Positions 42,825 to 52,119 of a DNA stretch of 64,000 bases are shown piece by piece. The stretch is from Eubacteriales bacterium (GTDB lineage Bacteria; Bacillota; Clostridia; Acetivibrionales; JANLFN01). A program made the position numbers and the translations under genes. The DNA is taken from NCBI GenBank assembly GCA_024655885.1, contig JANLFN010000006.1:62001-126000 (forward strand). The letters run 5' to 3'. Numbering within the stretch: position 1 is the first letter of the stretch; the number at the start of each line of letters is the position of its first letter. The notes under the pieces were generated by a model, which ran no database searches, was not told where the DNA came from, and was given only the letters and a program-made list of their open reading frames with translations.

Positions 42825-43040
42825 ATGAAAGCAAACAAATTTATAATTTCCGGTCTGAACGATCCCGGCAAAATCCCGAATATTGAGCAAAGCATACTCT
42901 CCCGCAGCGGTATAAATGCCGTAAGGGTAGATATGCAAGGGAATACGGTTACTGTTGATTACGATGAGGGTCGATACAGTGAAGGGGATATCAAAAATTT
43001 TGTGACCCAGACAGGACTTACTGTGATCAAGGTTAAATAG
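42825..43040 (+). CDS. small HMA-fold-like protein lacking the CxxC metal motif
   Basis: 71 aa, RBS ggagga; IEQSILSRSGINAVRVDMQGNTVTVDYDEGRYSEGDIKNFVTQTGL pattern of HMA domains, no cysteine. Confidence 0.75.
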   Translation: MKANKFIISGLNDPGKIPNIEQSILSRSGINAVRVDMQGNTVTVDYDEGRYSEGDIKNFVTQTGLTVIKVK

Positions 43041-43140
43041 ATGATTCACAGACAAAAAAACCGTTGATAAACCGAGGCATGGAGGTGAAAGGGCCATAAG
43101 GCCCGTTACCCGGGATGCCGGGTTCAACCCGTTAATCCAT

Positions 43141-44166
43141 TTATTTTACTAGGGGAATAAACCGACCATAGCCCGCTTCTTCCATCTCCTCCAGGGGAAT
43201 GAACCGCAGTGCGGCACTGTTGATGCAGTACCGCAGCCCCCCACGCTCCTTGGGGCCATCGTTAAACACATGCCCCAGATGGGAATCCCCCACCCGGCTG
43301 CGCACTTCGGTGCGCCGCATTCCGTAGCTTTCATCGCTTCTTTCCACAATCACATCGTCGTCGATGGGCTTTGAAAAACTAGGCCACCCACAGCCGGAAT
43401 CAAATTTGTCCGATGAAACAAAGAGGGGCTCCCCGGTGACCACGTCCACATAGATGCCCCGTTGGTAGTGATTCCAGTATGCATTTTCAAAGGGCGGCTC
43501 CGTGTGGTTTTCCTGGGTGACCAGGTATTGTCCGGGGGACAACACTTTCCTGATCTCGTCCTGCTCCAGTTTGCGGTAGTGGGCAGCGTCCACTTTGGGC
43601 TTCGTATTCTCAAGGGTGTCGAAATTGACATGGCAGTATCCGCCCGGATTCTTTTCCAGGTAATGCTGGTGATAGTCCTCCGCCAGATAGTAGTGCTCCA
43701 GCTTTTTTACCTCCACGGTTATGAGGTCTTTATACTTTTTTTGCTCCTCCGCCACGACCGAGGAGATGACCGGCTTGTCGGCCTCATCGCGGTAGTAAAT
43801 CCCCGTACGGTACTGCACCCCGGAGTCACCTCCCTGCCGATTGATGCTGGTGGGGTCGATGATCATAAAGTAGTGATGCAGCAAGGTCTTCAGGCTGACT
43901 CTGCCAGGGTCGTAGCGGATGTGCACCGTTTCGGCGTGGCCTGTGATGTTCAGCTCATGGTAGGATGGGTTCCCGGTTTTTCCGTTGGCATAGCCCACCG
44001 TTGTCTCCGCAACGCCATAGATCCGGGAGAAATAGGCCTGTACGCCCCAAAAGCACCCTCCTGCCAGCCATATATCACGAAGCTTGCCCTTATCATATGC
44101 GACTCCTGTGTTGGGATTCTCCGGTAAGATGGAATTGCCCTGAGATTTTTGTGTATGATTATTCAT
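43141..44166 (-). CDS. msrAB: bifunctional peptide methionine sulfoxide reductase MsrA/MsrB
   Basis: [22 protein letters not shown] (MsrA); [47 protein letters not shown] (MsrB). Confidence 0.97.
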   Translation of the reverse strand: MNNHTQKSQGNSILPENPNTGVAYDKGKLRDIWLAGGCFWGVQAYFSRIYGVAETTVGYANGKTGNPSYHELNITGHAETVHIRYDPGRVSLKTLLHHYFMIIDPTSINRQGGDSGVQYRTGIYYRDEADKPVISSVVAEEQKKYKDLITVEVKKLEHYYLAEDYHQHYLEKNPGGYCHVNFDTLENTKPKVDAAHYRKLEQDEIRKVLSPGQYLVTQENHTEPPFENAYWNHYQRGIYVDVVTGEPLFVSSDKFDSGCGWPSFSKPIDDDVIVERSDESYGMRRTEVRSRVGDSHLGHVFNDGPKERGGLRYCINSAALRFIPLEEMEEAGYGRFIPLVK

Positions 44167-44273
44167 GCTCTCCTCCTTTATCCCGCCCCTCTATTTGATG
44201 AGGCGGGTCTCTGCAATTCTATTTTGCCCAAATCAGAAACTATTATAGCCTTCCCCGGCCTGACGGAGCTTGC

Positions 44274-44597
44274 TCAGATATCCGGGGAAAGCATAAAATC
44301 TCCCTTATCGGCATATTTAAGAATCATGAAGGAAAGATACAGGTTATACATGAGATGAATATTATCCAGCTTGATGTCCATAATGGCTTCAATCTTTTCC
44401 ATGCGGTAAATCATTGTTGTCCGGTGGATGTGCAGGATTTTTGCCGATTCATTCTGATTCCCTTTATTTAGAATGAAGACATAAAGGGTCCGGGTGTAAT
44501 TGGCATTATTATTCCGGTCATATTCCATCAGGGTCAGAAGAGACGGATGACAAAACTCCAATAATGGAATCGTCCCGCAGCACGCAGACAGTTCCAT
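44274..44597 (-). pseudogene. 3'-terminal remnant of a PucR/CdaR-family regulator
   Basis: LLEFCHPSLLTLMEYDRNNNANYTRTLYVFILNKGNQNESAKILHIHRTTMIYRMEKIEAIM aligns to the C-terminus of the intact PucR at 45545-47080; N-terminal ~430 aa absent. Confidence 0.8.
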
Positions 44598-44626
44598 GCA
44601 TCCCCTTTTTATTCTCCCTCATACTT

Positions 44627-44990
44627 CTATCCGTCGTCTCCACTGTAGATCATCAGCCTGCTCATGCCGCCGTCAACGGTGATATTCTGGCCTGTGATAA
44701 ATCCGTTCTCCCCGTCGCACAGGAACAGCACTGTCCGCGCTATGTCAAGGGGCTTGCCCACCCGTTTGACGGGGTGCTGTTTTTTATCCGCCGGACTGTG
44801 GTTTTCCTCGTAATTTTCGTTAAAATTGGCACTCACGTCAATCCAGCCGGGGCTTACACTATTGACCCTGATCTTTCCCCCAAGACTTACCGCCAGCCCG
44901 TGGGTTAAAGCGGAAATACCGCCCTTTGCGGCTCAAACAGGCGTTGTTAATGAGGTAATCCACCTTCCCGCAAGTTTTAATCACCTCCTC
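44627..44990 (-). pseudogene. decayed short-chain dehydrogenase (SDR)
   Basis: out-of-frame pieces: EEEVIKTCGKVDYLINNAC, then in another frame AAKGGISALTHGLAVSLGGKIRVNSVSPGWIDVSANFNENYEENHSPADKKQHPVKRVGKPLDIARTVLFLCDGENGFITGQNITVDGGMS; internal deletion and missing 5' end. Confidence 0.85.
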
Positions 44991-44996
44991 CTCGAC

Positions 44997-45535
44997 GGGG
45001 GACGGTTCTCATTGTCGCATTACGCCCTAAATATGATATCTTTACTAATTCCTATGGCCCTTGACAACTGGCGGACTGAAGCCTTCACAGACTCCTTTAT
45101 CTCTCTCAAAATCTGATCCCTTAACCCTTTATCCTCAATACCTTTTGACTTTCCAGACTTTGTCCGTATTTATCCAATACCTGATTCACTCTGCTTTCCA
45201 GATCGATTGCGTTTTCCGCTTTTACCGCCGGTTTTGCTTGACCGGTGGTTTCTTCACAATCAATAAAGCCATCTTCCGCCGGCACCTTCGTAAATTCCTT
45301 TAATTTTTCAACTGCTCGCTCTCGCTTTTCATCCTCTTTCATCCTTTCCATGGTGTCCAAGAACCGTTTCCTGTCGTCGTCCAGAAATATTTCTTTTCTC
45401 TCGTTGCCTCGCAGCATTACGTGATAAATCCTGCTTGAGCTTAACTTTCTCGGGCATCTTGGCATCCTCATCACCTGAAGTGTTTTTCCTTATCATACCA
45501 TGAAAACAAAAATGCGACAAGATAGAACCGTCCCC
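44997..45535. mobile_element. internally deleted, non-autonomous RAYT element
   Basis: same ends as 39063-39883 (GGGGACGGTTCTCATTGTCGCA ... TGCGACAAGATAGAACCGTCCCC); ORF 45121-45474 lacks the HUH/Tyr region and is frameshifted near its end. Confidence 0.92.
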
Positions 45536-45544
45536 CTATCTGAA

Positions 45545-47080
45545 TCAGCAATATTTCATCTTGTTCACATACTCAAGAATTTTAAATGAAATGTTGAGAT
45601 GAAACAGAAGATCCCTGTCATCCAAATCAACTTTCATAATATTTTTAATTTTAGAAATGCGGTAGTTCATAGTGTTGCGGTGAATATGGAGATAATCCGC
45701 CGATTCCACTTTTCTTTTATCATTTGTTATATAAGTATGGAGGCTTTGAACATAGGTCGTATTGTTTATTTTATCGTATTCAATTAGAGAAAGCAGCGAA
45801 GGGTGACAAAAATCAAGAAGTTCCTCCTTTGAGTAGGCATCCATGATATTGTAAACCGCACAGCTTTCGTAATTAAAAAGGGCTTTCCCCGTGAATATCC
45901 TCGTCCCGATTTCTATAGCTTTTAATGATTGCATATAGAATTTCTGCAGATTTATAATATTAGTAAAGCAGCGGCTGATTCCACCGAATATATGATTTCT
46001 TTGAAGGAACTCTTCCAAATCCGAAAGTTCGGCTTCATTGATCATATTCTCCCTGCTTCGGCTGATAATCATTACAATGTTGTCATTATAAAAAATAGCC
46101 TTGCTCCCGTAAATCATGCTTTCAATATAATCCTTTATCTGGAAATTCGGCGTATTTTTTTCAATAAACCTGCTTGTTTCAATGGTGAGTACATAAAGAT
46201 TTTCTTTTAGGTGCAAATCCAGATATTTTAATTTTTTTTCAACAGACTCATCGTCTCTGAGTTTTCCTTCCAGCAAATCAATGATAAAGTATTCGTACAT
46301 AACTCCCATTGTATTCCGGAAGAACTTGCTTTTCTGCATTTCGGCAGAAATCACATTGCTGAGAAATGCAGCAATTTCTAAATCAGCTTTTTTAAAAGGA
46401 TTATTATATTCATGGACAACAAGATGTCCAACTATTTTACTTCCAATGACAATATTGGAAATTATCTTTCTATTATCTTCTGACTGGAGACATTCAATGA
46501 TTGGAGTACGGCTCTTATATACTCTCTCAACGTTTTTCCCTGATTTTACTTTTAGAACATATTCATCCGGCACATGTCCTAAAGCCACGCTTTCCTGATA
46601 CAAAGAATTTTCCCAAGTAATGCCTTTAGAATAAGCAAGTATATTAAAGCTGGCATCAATTACAGTAATTGGATTGTTCAAAAGTTCATACCCCACATCA
46701 ATGATTTGTTCCAACCCTTTTCCAAGCACAAGGCAATTGACAAGCTTCAACGACCACTGACGAAACATTTCAAGGATTTCCTGGATTTCATTAAATATCT
46801 CGATGATATCCTTGTCACATTGCAACAGGATTAGATTCGAAGATTGAAAGCTTTTCTGCATGGGCTTAGTATTGAGAAATAAAATGTTTGCCGGCATGCC
46901 ATCCAGTATGCTATCAACAATTAAAAACCCATCTGTCAGGTATAAAACCTCAGGATCAAGAGTCAAAGCGTTTTTAGCCAGCAGCTTCACGGTTTTAATT
47001 TGAGCATTTTCATCGTACAGATAAGATTCGAGGCTGTAATGCTTTAGTCTTTCCAAAAGCATATAAAGCTTAATTTCCAT
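45545..47080 (-). CDS. PucR/CdaR-family transcriptional regulator
   Basis: C-terminal ESADYLHIHRNTMNYRISKIKNIMKVDLDDRDLLFHLNISFKIL HTH; start at MEIKLYMLLERL after AGGTGATTTT. Confidence 0.9.
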   Translation of the reverse strand: MEIKLYMLLERLKHYSLESYLYDENAQIKTVKLLAKNALTLDPEVLYLTDGFLIVDSILDGMPANILFLNTKPMQKSFQSSNLILLQCDKDIIEIFNEIQEILEMFRQWSLKLVNCLVLGKGLEQIIDVGYELLNNPITVIDASFNILAYSKGITWENSLYQESVALGHVPDEYVLKVKSGKNVERVYKSRTPIIECLQSEDNRKIISNIVIGSKIVGHLVVHEYNNPFKKADLEIAAFLSNVISAEMQKSKFFRNTMGVMYEYFIIDLLEGKLRDDESVEKKLKYLDLHLKENLYVLTIETSRFIEKNTPNFQIKDYIESMIYGSKAIFYNDNIVMIISRSRENMINEAELSDLEEFLQRNHIFGGISRCFTNIINLQKFYMQSLKAIEIGTRIFTGKALFNYESCAVYNIMDAYSKEELLDFCHPSLLSLIEYDKINNTTYVQSLHTYITNDKRKVESADYLHIHRNTMNYRISKIKNIMKVDLDDRDLLFHLNISFKILEYVNKMKYC

Positions 47081-47273
47081 AAAATCACCTGTATAGATTA
47101 TATTATATTTTGAGGAATTATTCATCCTCAATATGGGTATACATTCATGCAGCATTAAGCACAAATTCTTATATATAAATTTCTTGCCCTCTGCACAATG
47201 AAATCGGCATGTCTGTGTGATAGTCTAAAAGCACAGGAATAATTACTTTTTGCTAAATGGAGGGGGTATCAAA

Positions 47274-47900
47274 ATGAGTAAAAATCTTATTAATGCAATG
47301 GCTGACCTCAACGAAGATGTGGTGCTTGAAGAAGTAAAAGCATTGAAGGCCCAGAATGTGCCTGCTTTGGACATCATAGCTTCCCTGCAGGAAGGTATGA
47401 GCATTGTAGGCAAAAGATTCGAGGAAAAGGAATATTTCCTTTCGGAGCTTATAATGTCCGCAGAAATATTCAATGAGGCTTCTAAGCTTATAGGCGGAGC
47501 TGCAGATGGCGAAGCCGCTTCCAGGTATGGAACTTTTGTCATGGGAACCATTTATGACGATATCCATGATATTGGAAAAAACATTGTTACTACAGTCATG
47601 GGCAGCAACGGCTTTAATGTAATCGATTTGGGTGTTGATGTTCCTACAGAAAAGTATATCGACGCAATAAAGGAGTACAAACCCAAGGTGATAGGCATTT
47701 CCTGCCTGCTCACTACCGCTTTCGATAACATTAAGGAATGTATACAGACCATAGAGAAAGAAGGTCTGCGTAAGGACCTAAAAATTCTTATCGGCGGAGG
47801 CCCTGTTGACGAAGCTACTTGCAGGTATGTAGGCGCTGACCATGTCTGTAAGAACGCCCAGGAAACAGTTGAATATTCAAAAAAATATATGGGGGTGTAA
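47274..47900 (+). CDS. methyltransferase cognate corrinoid protein (B12-binding)
   Basis: SKNLINAMADLNEDVVLEEVKALKAQNVPALDIIASLQEGMSIVGKRFEEKEYFLSELIMSAEIF; GTIYDDIHDIGKNIVTTVMGSNGFNVIDLGVDVP. Confidence 0.96.
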   Translation: MSKNLINAMADLNEDVVLEEVKALKAQNVPALDIIASLQEGMSIVGKRFEEKEYFLSELIMSAEIFNEASKLIGGAADGEAASRYGTFVMGTIYDDIHDIGKNIVTTVMGSNGFNVIDLGVDVPTEKYIDAIKEYKPKVIGISCLLTTAFDNIKECIQTIEKEGLRKDLKILIGGGPVDEATCRYVGADHVCKNAQETVEYSKKYMGV

Positions 47901-47905
47901 TAAAT

Positions 47906-49012
47906 ATGCCAAATCAGGAACTATTTAATACACGTGTTAACAGGATAATGACTGCGGCAACTCTGGGAAAACCGGATCAGATTCCAGTTGTTCTTACCGC
48001 AGATGCTTTTTGCGCAAAGCACATGGGAGTAAAACTGGCCGACTTTATAAAAGACTACAATTTTGGAGCTGAAATAATGCTGAAGTCCTTTCTGGACCTC
48101 GGCGGAGTAGACGGAGTGCAGTGTCTTGTTCCTGCGGCAATGGAAATAAACAATTCCTGGCTGTCGAGGTACAAGCTTCCCGGAAGGGAGCTTGGAGATG
48201 ACGAGCTATGGCAGGTTAACGAGCTTGAGGTCATGCATCCTGAAGATTATGATGACGTAATAAAAAAAGGCTATAACCGGTTCTGCAATGACATAGTGAT
48301 ACAAAGGTTGGGCGGAACAGGAGCGGAAATGGAGCCTATGCTATCCGCCGCACCTGCAGCGGCCCAAAATGCTATTGAGGCAGGAATAGTTCCATTTGTA
48401 GGTGGTGTATCCACTATACCCTATGAAACCTTCTGCGGCGGCCGCACTATGGCTAAATTCATGCAGGACCTATTTAAAATTCCCGACAAGGTGCAGGAAG
48501 CCATGGATGCATCAATGCCGGATATCATCGGAGATGCTAAAGGAATGGTCGCCATGGCCAAGCCGTTGTCGGTATGGGTCGGAGGATGGCGTACGGCAAG
48601 CCAGTTCCTGTCACGCAAGCTGTGGGAGCGTTTTGTATGGCCTTATTTTAAAATGTTGACCGAGGCGTTTATAGATGAAGGCGTAATACCCACTCTGCAC
48701 CTTGATGCGGATTGGGAGCGCGATCTCAATTACTTGCTTGAACTCCCCAAGGGAAAATTTATTTTTTCTCCTGACGGAGCTACTGATATGTACAAGGCAA
48801 AGGAAATCCTGGACGGGCACGCCTGTTTCATGGGCGATGTACCCCCTGCCATGCTTGCACTAGGTACTGTAGATGGCGTATATAACTACAGCAGAAAGCT
48901 CATCAGTGATTTCGGCCCATCAGGATATATACTTTCACAGGGCTGCTGCATACCGCCCAATGCAAAGGTGGAGAATGTAAAAGCTATGATCGCTGCTGCA
49001 ACAGGGAAATAA
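47906..49012 (+). CDS. uroporphyrinogen decarboxylase-fold corrinoid methyltransferase
   Basis: NRIMTAATLGKPDQIPVVLTADAF; LHLDADWERD and GCCIPPNAKVENVKAMI (UroD/MtaA-type ligands). Confidence 0.92.
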   Translation: MPNQELFNTRVNRIMTAATLGKPDQIPVVLTADAFCAKHMGVKLADFIKDYNFGAEIMLKSFLDLGGVDGVQCLVPAAMEINNSWLSRYKLPGRELGDDELWQVNELEVMHPEDYDDVIKKGYNRFCNDIVIQRLGGTGAEMEPMLSAAPAAAQNAIEAGIVPFVGGVSTIPYETFCGGRTMAKFMQDLFKIPDKVQEAMDASMPDIIGDAKGMVAMAKPLSVWVGGWRTASQFLSRKLWERFVWPYFKMLTEAFIDEGVIPTLHLDADWERDLNYLLELPKGKFIFSPDGATDMYKAKEILDGHACFMGDVPPAMLALGTVDGVYNYSRKLISDFGPSGYILSQGCCIPPNAKVENVKAMIAAATGK

Positions 49013-49132
49013 AAAATTTTTTATATACGGATATACGAAATATAAGTAATATTAATACCCTTGCAATCATCATTTAGAGAATGCTATTTTACCAACATGT
49101 AAAGATCTCCCCATGAATAGCAATATAATACG

Positions 49133-49165
49133 AAGCTGACATTGATTTATCATCCGTGTCAGCTT
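49133..49165 (+). terminator. hairpin downstream of the corrinoid/UroD pair
   Basis: aagctgaca-N15-tgtcagctt. Confidence 0.6.
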
Positions 49166-49433
49166 TGCTATTAGTTGTATGGCTATGAGAAAGACACAAA
49201 CAATATCCTTAACACACTATAAGTATCCTAATTAAGAAACTCACTACATAGCCATACCCTGTCCTGTTTGTGCATTATCCTTTAAGAACAAATTCAGTCG
49301 CTGATGTTTGCAACCTTTGACTTATCTTATTTCCGGAAATACATCCGCCAGCCTGCACATCCACCCATGAAACCGCTCATCAAACCGCTTATTCCGTTGC
49401 CGATAGCATTTTCCGCTATACTATTGGAAGAGG

Positions 49434-51392
49434 TTAATTTTCCCTTGCATATTTGGCCGCATATTCCCCCGAAAGGCGACCGGAGGTATAAGCATACATC
49501 ATGGTTGTTCCACAAATGTCATAGTAAGGTTTATGGAACATGCTGCCCCCATCCACTCCGGCGACATAAAGTCCGGGAATCGGATTCTTTTTAGAATCCA
49601 GGGCCTGGAAGTTTTCATTTATAACAATTCCTCCCAGAGTGTTGAAGACTCCTGGTAAGAATTTGATTGCATAATACGGACCTTTTTCTATAGGTGTAAG
49701 ATATAAAGGTTTCTTAAGGAAATCATCGTCTCTTCCCTTTGCTACAAAGCCCTTATAGCGGTTTACAGAGTCAACCAGGTTTGGAAGCTTTGCCGCCTCT
49801 GCCAGCTCGTTAATAGAGTCGGCCTTGTAAGCCCATCCTGATTTTAATGCAAAGTCAAGTTCAGCCGGAAGGTTGGACAAAGGGTATGCTGCCCCTGCAA
49901 ACATGGGAGGTACTCCTCCAACAACTCCAAAGTGGCTTAATCTTTGGAATTGGGGTCTTTGTTTCTCTGCTTCTTCAGGTGTCAGCAGACCTTCAAGGCC
50001 TTTCTGAGTAAGCTTGTCAATGGTAGCTTGGTCCAGAATGACATAATAGGGTCCGTTTGCGGCAACAGCAGCACCACCCTGATTAAGGGGTTGTTCGCGG
50101 AAAAGCGACTCGTCGAAATACCGATTTCCTTGAGTGTTAACGTGCATCAGTGCGGCAGATGCAACTAAATTAATGTTAAATTTTGTATCAGGGGCAACGG
50201 CAGACTGCATTCCTATTTCTGCGACTTCGACAAACATCTCGCCTGTTGTAGCCGCACCAATTTCGGTAGCCATTTTGATTCCGTCGCCTGTGCATACATT
50301 ATAACCCATTTGCTCGTATTCAGCGGATCCGGTGTATTGTTTCAACATTTCGTCATTTGAAATTGCTCCGCCTGTAGCTAATATTACAGCCTTAGAGCGG
50401 ACATTTACTAAAGTTCCGTCAGCCTTTTTCGCCTGGACGCCGGCAACCTTGCCGTCTTTCATGATTAGCTTCTGCCCGGTTGTTTCAAGCATCAGCTTGC
50501 CGCCATTCTTTGCAAAATCATCGTAGAACGGTTTCATACGCTCCTGTCCAAATGTGGTATTGAGGTGATATGTATCAAAAGCTTCTTTTCCCCAGATGTT
50601 TGGAGTTATGAATTGAAAGTTCCATTTGAAATCATTTTTTAACCATGAGATGGTTTCAGCTGAGTTGTTCAAAATTTTTCTTAACAGAGGCAAATTGACT
50701 GTTGCGTTGGTGTAGGATACCATGTGTTTGTATACATCATCTTTTGTAAATTTAATACCGGCTGCCTTCTGATATTCGCTTTCGACAGCAGCAAGACCTG
50801 CACCTTGTGCACCCAGACCACCTGGAATACAGCTCTTTTCCAGGAGAACCACCTTTGCTCCATCCCTTGCGGCCTGTACGGCAGCTGCCGTTCCTGATCC
50901 ACCTGCTCCGACAACACAGACATCTGCTGTGTATTCCTCCGTTGGCCCTGGACTCTTTGGAACAGGATTCTTAAACTTTTCCGGGTCAGCTCCAGCCTGT
51001 TTTACTGCATCTCCTATCGCATCGAGCAAACCTCTACTGGAGAATGTCGCACCTGAAACAGCATCAACTGCCAGAGATTGATTCTTGATTACCGCTTCAG
51101 GGATACGCTGGAATGCAACACTTGAAAGCTCCTTTGTTTCATTGCTTGATACTACTTTTATTGTTTTGACGCTGGTATTGTCAAAAGTTACTTCAGCCGT
51201 TATCGGTCCCAGCCTGCCTATCCCAGTCCCCTTATAGGTCCCTGGAGTAAACTTGACACTCTGGGGCAACTGAGTCTGAGTCGGAGCACCAGCACCACCC
51301 GTGCCTGCAGGCTGAGATTGGCAGCCGGCACTGCTCAGCATCATGGCCACAGCAATTAAAAGACTTCCAATTCCTCTCACAAAGCTTTTCAT
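49434..51392 (-). CDS. secreted lipoprotein FMN-binding / FAD-dependent fumarate-reductase-like flavoprotein (urocanate/cinnamate reductase class)
   Basis: lipobox SSAGC; FMN-attachment motif DAVSGATFSSRGLLDAIGDAV; ADVCVVGAGGSGTAAAVQAARDGAKVVLLEK FAD domain; IPGLYVAGVDGGSMFHKPYYDICGTTMMYAYTSGRLSGEYAAKYA. Confidence 0.93.
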   Translation of the reverse strand: MKSFVRGIGSLLIAVAMMLSSAGCQSQPAGTGGAGAPTQTQLPQSVKFTPGTYKGTGIGRLGPITAEVTFDNTSVKTIKVVSSNETKELSSVAFQRIPEAVIKNQSLAVDAVSGATFSSRGLLDAIGDAVKQAGADPEKFKNPVPKSPGPTEEYTADVCVVGAGGSGTAAAVQAARDGAKVVLLEKSCIPGGLGAQGAGLAAVESEYQKAAGIKFTKDDVYKHMVSYTNATVNLPLLRKILNNSAETISWLKNDFKWNFQFITPNIWGKEAFDTYHLNTTFGQERMKPFYDDFAKNGGKLMLETTGQKLIMKDGKVAGVQAKKADGTLVNVRSKAVILATGGAISNDEMLKQYTGSAEYEQMGYNVCTGDGIKMATEIGAATTGEMFVEVAEIGMQSAVAPDTKFNINLVASAALMHVNTQGNRYFDESLFREQPLNQGGAAVAANGPYYVILDQATIDKLTQKGLEGLLTPEEAEKQRPQFQRLSHFGVVGGVPPMFAGAAYPLSNLPAELDFALKSGWAYKADSINELAEAAKLPNLVDSVNRYKGFVAKGRDDDFLKKPLYLTPIEKGPYYAIKFLPGVFNTLGGIVINENFQALDSKKNPIPGLYVAGVDGGSMFHKPYYDICGTTMMYAYTSGRLSGEYAAKYAREN

Positions 51393-51461
51393 TGATAGCC
51401 CTCCTAACACATATAATTTATTATTTATCGTATTTGATAAAACGATAAATCAAGACTAGAC

Positions 51462-51481
51462 AACCGGCCGTCCGGTCGATA
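51462..51481. promoter_or_regulatory. candidate TetR operator upstream of the flavoprotein gene
   Basis: reverse strand TATCGACCGGACGGCCGGTT matches 52120-52139 TCGACCGGCCGGCCGACTTA. Confidence 0.7.
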
Positions 51482-51490
51482 TTGCTGCTG

Positions 51491-51522
51491 CATATACCCG
51501 GCAAAGGTTTGCCGGGTATATG
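51491..51522. repeat. perfect 15-bp palindrome without a U-tract between the flavoprotein gene and tetR
   Basis: catatacccggcaaa-gg-tttgccgggtatatg. Confidence 0.85.
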
Positions 51523-51540
51523 TTTGTCAGCTTTATGTCC

Positions 51541-52101
51541 CTATCTTGCTACGAAATCCCATATCATCTGGGCAATACAGTCGAGAAAACGTTCATTTTT
51601 ATAATAATCCGGATAGATTATTACATACTTATTAAATATTGTGATGATATGTCCAATAAGATAATTCAACAAATCTAGAGGACAGTCCTCTTTTACAGCC
51701 TGGCGCATTCTCCTTCCACTTTCCTTGTCCTCAAATAGTTTAAAGGAAAATAACCCAAAGGTGTTCTTATCGTAAAAATGGAGATTGATATATTTGTCGA
51801 GAAATTCCATCTCCCCGGGCCTTTCCAAAGGCCAGGCAAAGGAACTTCTTACAAGCTGCTTGATTACAGTTTCTGGTTCGGCTTCATAATCAACTCTAGG
51901 CAATAAGAAGCTCAGAGCATTGGATTTTACATATTCAAATGCAGAATCAACCAGTTCCTCTTTACTTTTGAAATAGTAGTACAGTGTTCCTTTTGATATT
52001 CCTGCAGCTTCGGCGATCGATGAAATTGCAGCCGCCTGTATACCGTATTTATTAAATTGAGATATTGCGCACTGAATTATATGTTCTCTCTTGTTTTCCA
52101 T
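51541..52101 (-). CDS. TetR/AcrR-family transcriptional regulator
   Basis: KREHIIQCAISQFNKYGIQAAAISSIAEAAGISKGTLYYYFKSKEELVDSAFEY. Confidence 0.95.
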   Translation of the reverse strand: MENKREHIIQCAISQFNKYGIQAAAISSIAEAAGISKGTLYYYFKSKEELVDSAFEYVKSNALSFLLPRVDYEAEPETVIKQLVRSSFAWPLERPGEMEFLDKYINLHFYDKNTFGLFSFKLFEDKESGRRMRQAVKEDCPLDLLNYLIGHIITIFNKYVIIYPDYYKNERFLDCIAQMIWDFVAR

Positions 52102-52119
52102 TATAAGTCTCCCAACATT

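Noticed and set aside
47165-47273. Possible sigma-54 promoter upstream of the corrinoid gene (cttgccctctgcac / tcggcatgtctgtgtg)
   Set aside because: Does not match TGGCAC-N5-TTGC spacing, and the adjacent regulator is PucR rather than an AAA+ enhancer-binding protein.
49327-49515. 62-aa minus-strand ORF overlapping the flavoprotein 3' end
   Set aside because: Overlaps a confident gene, weak start, no recognisable family.
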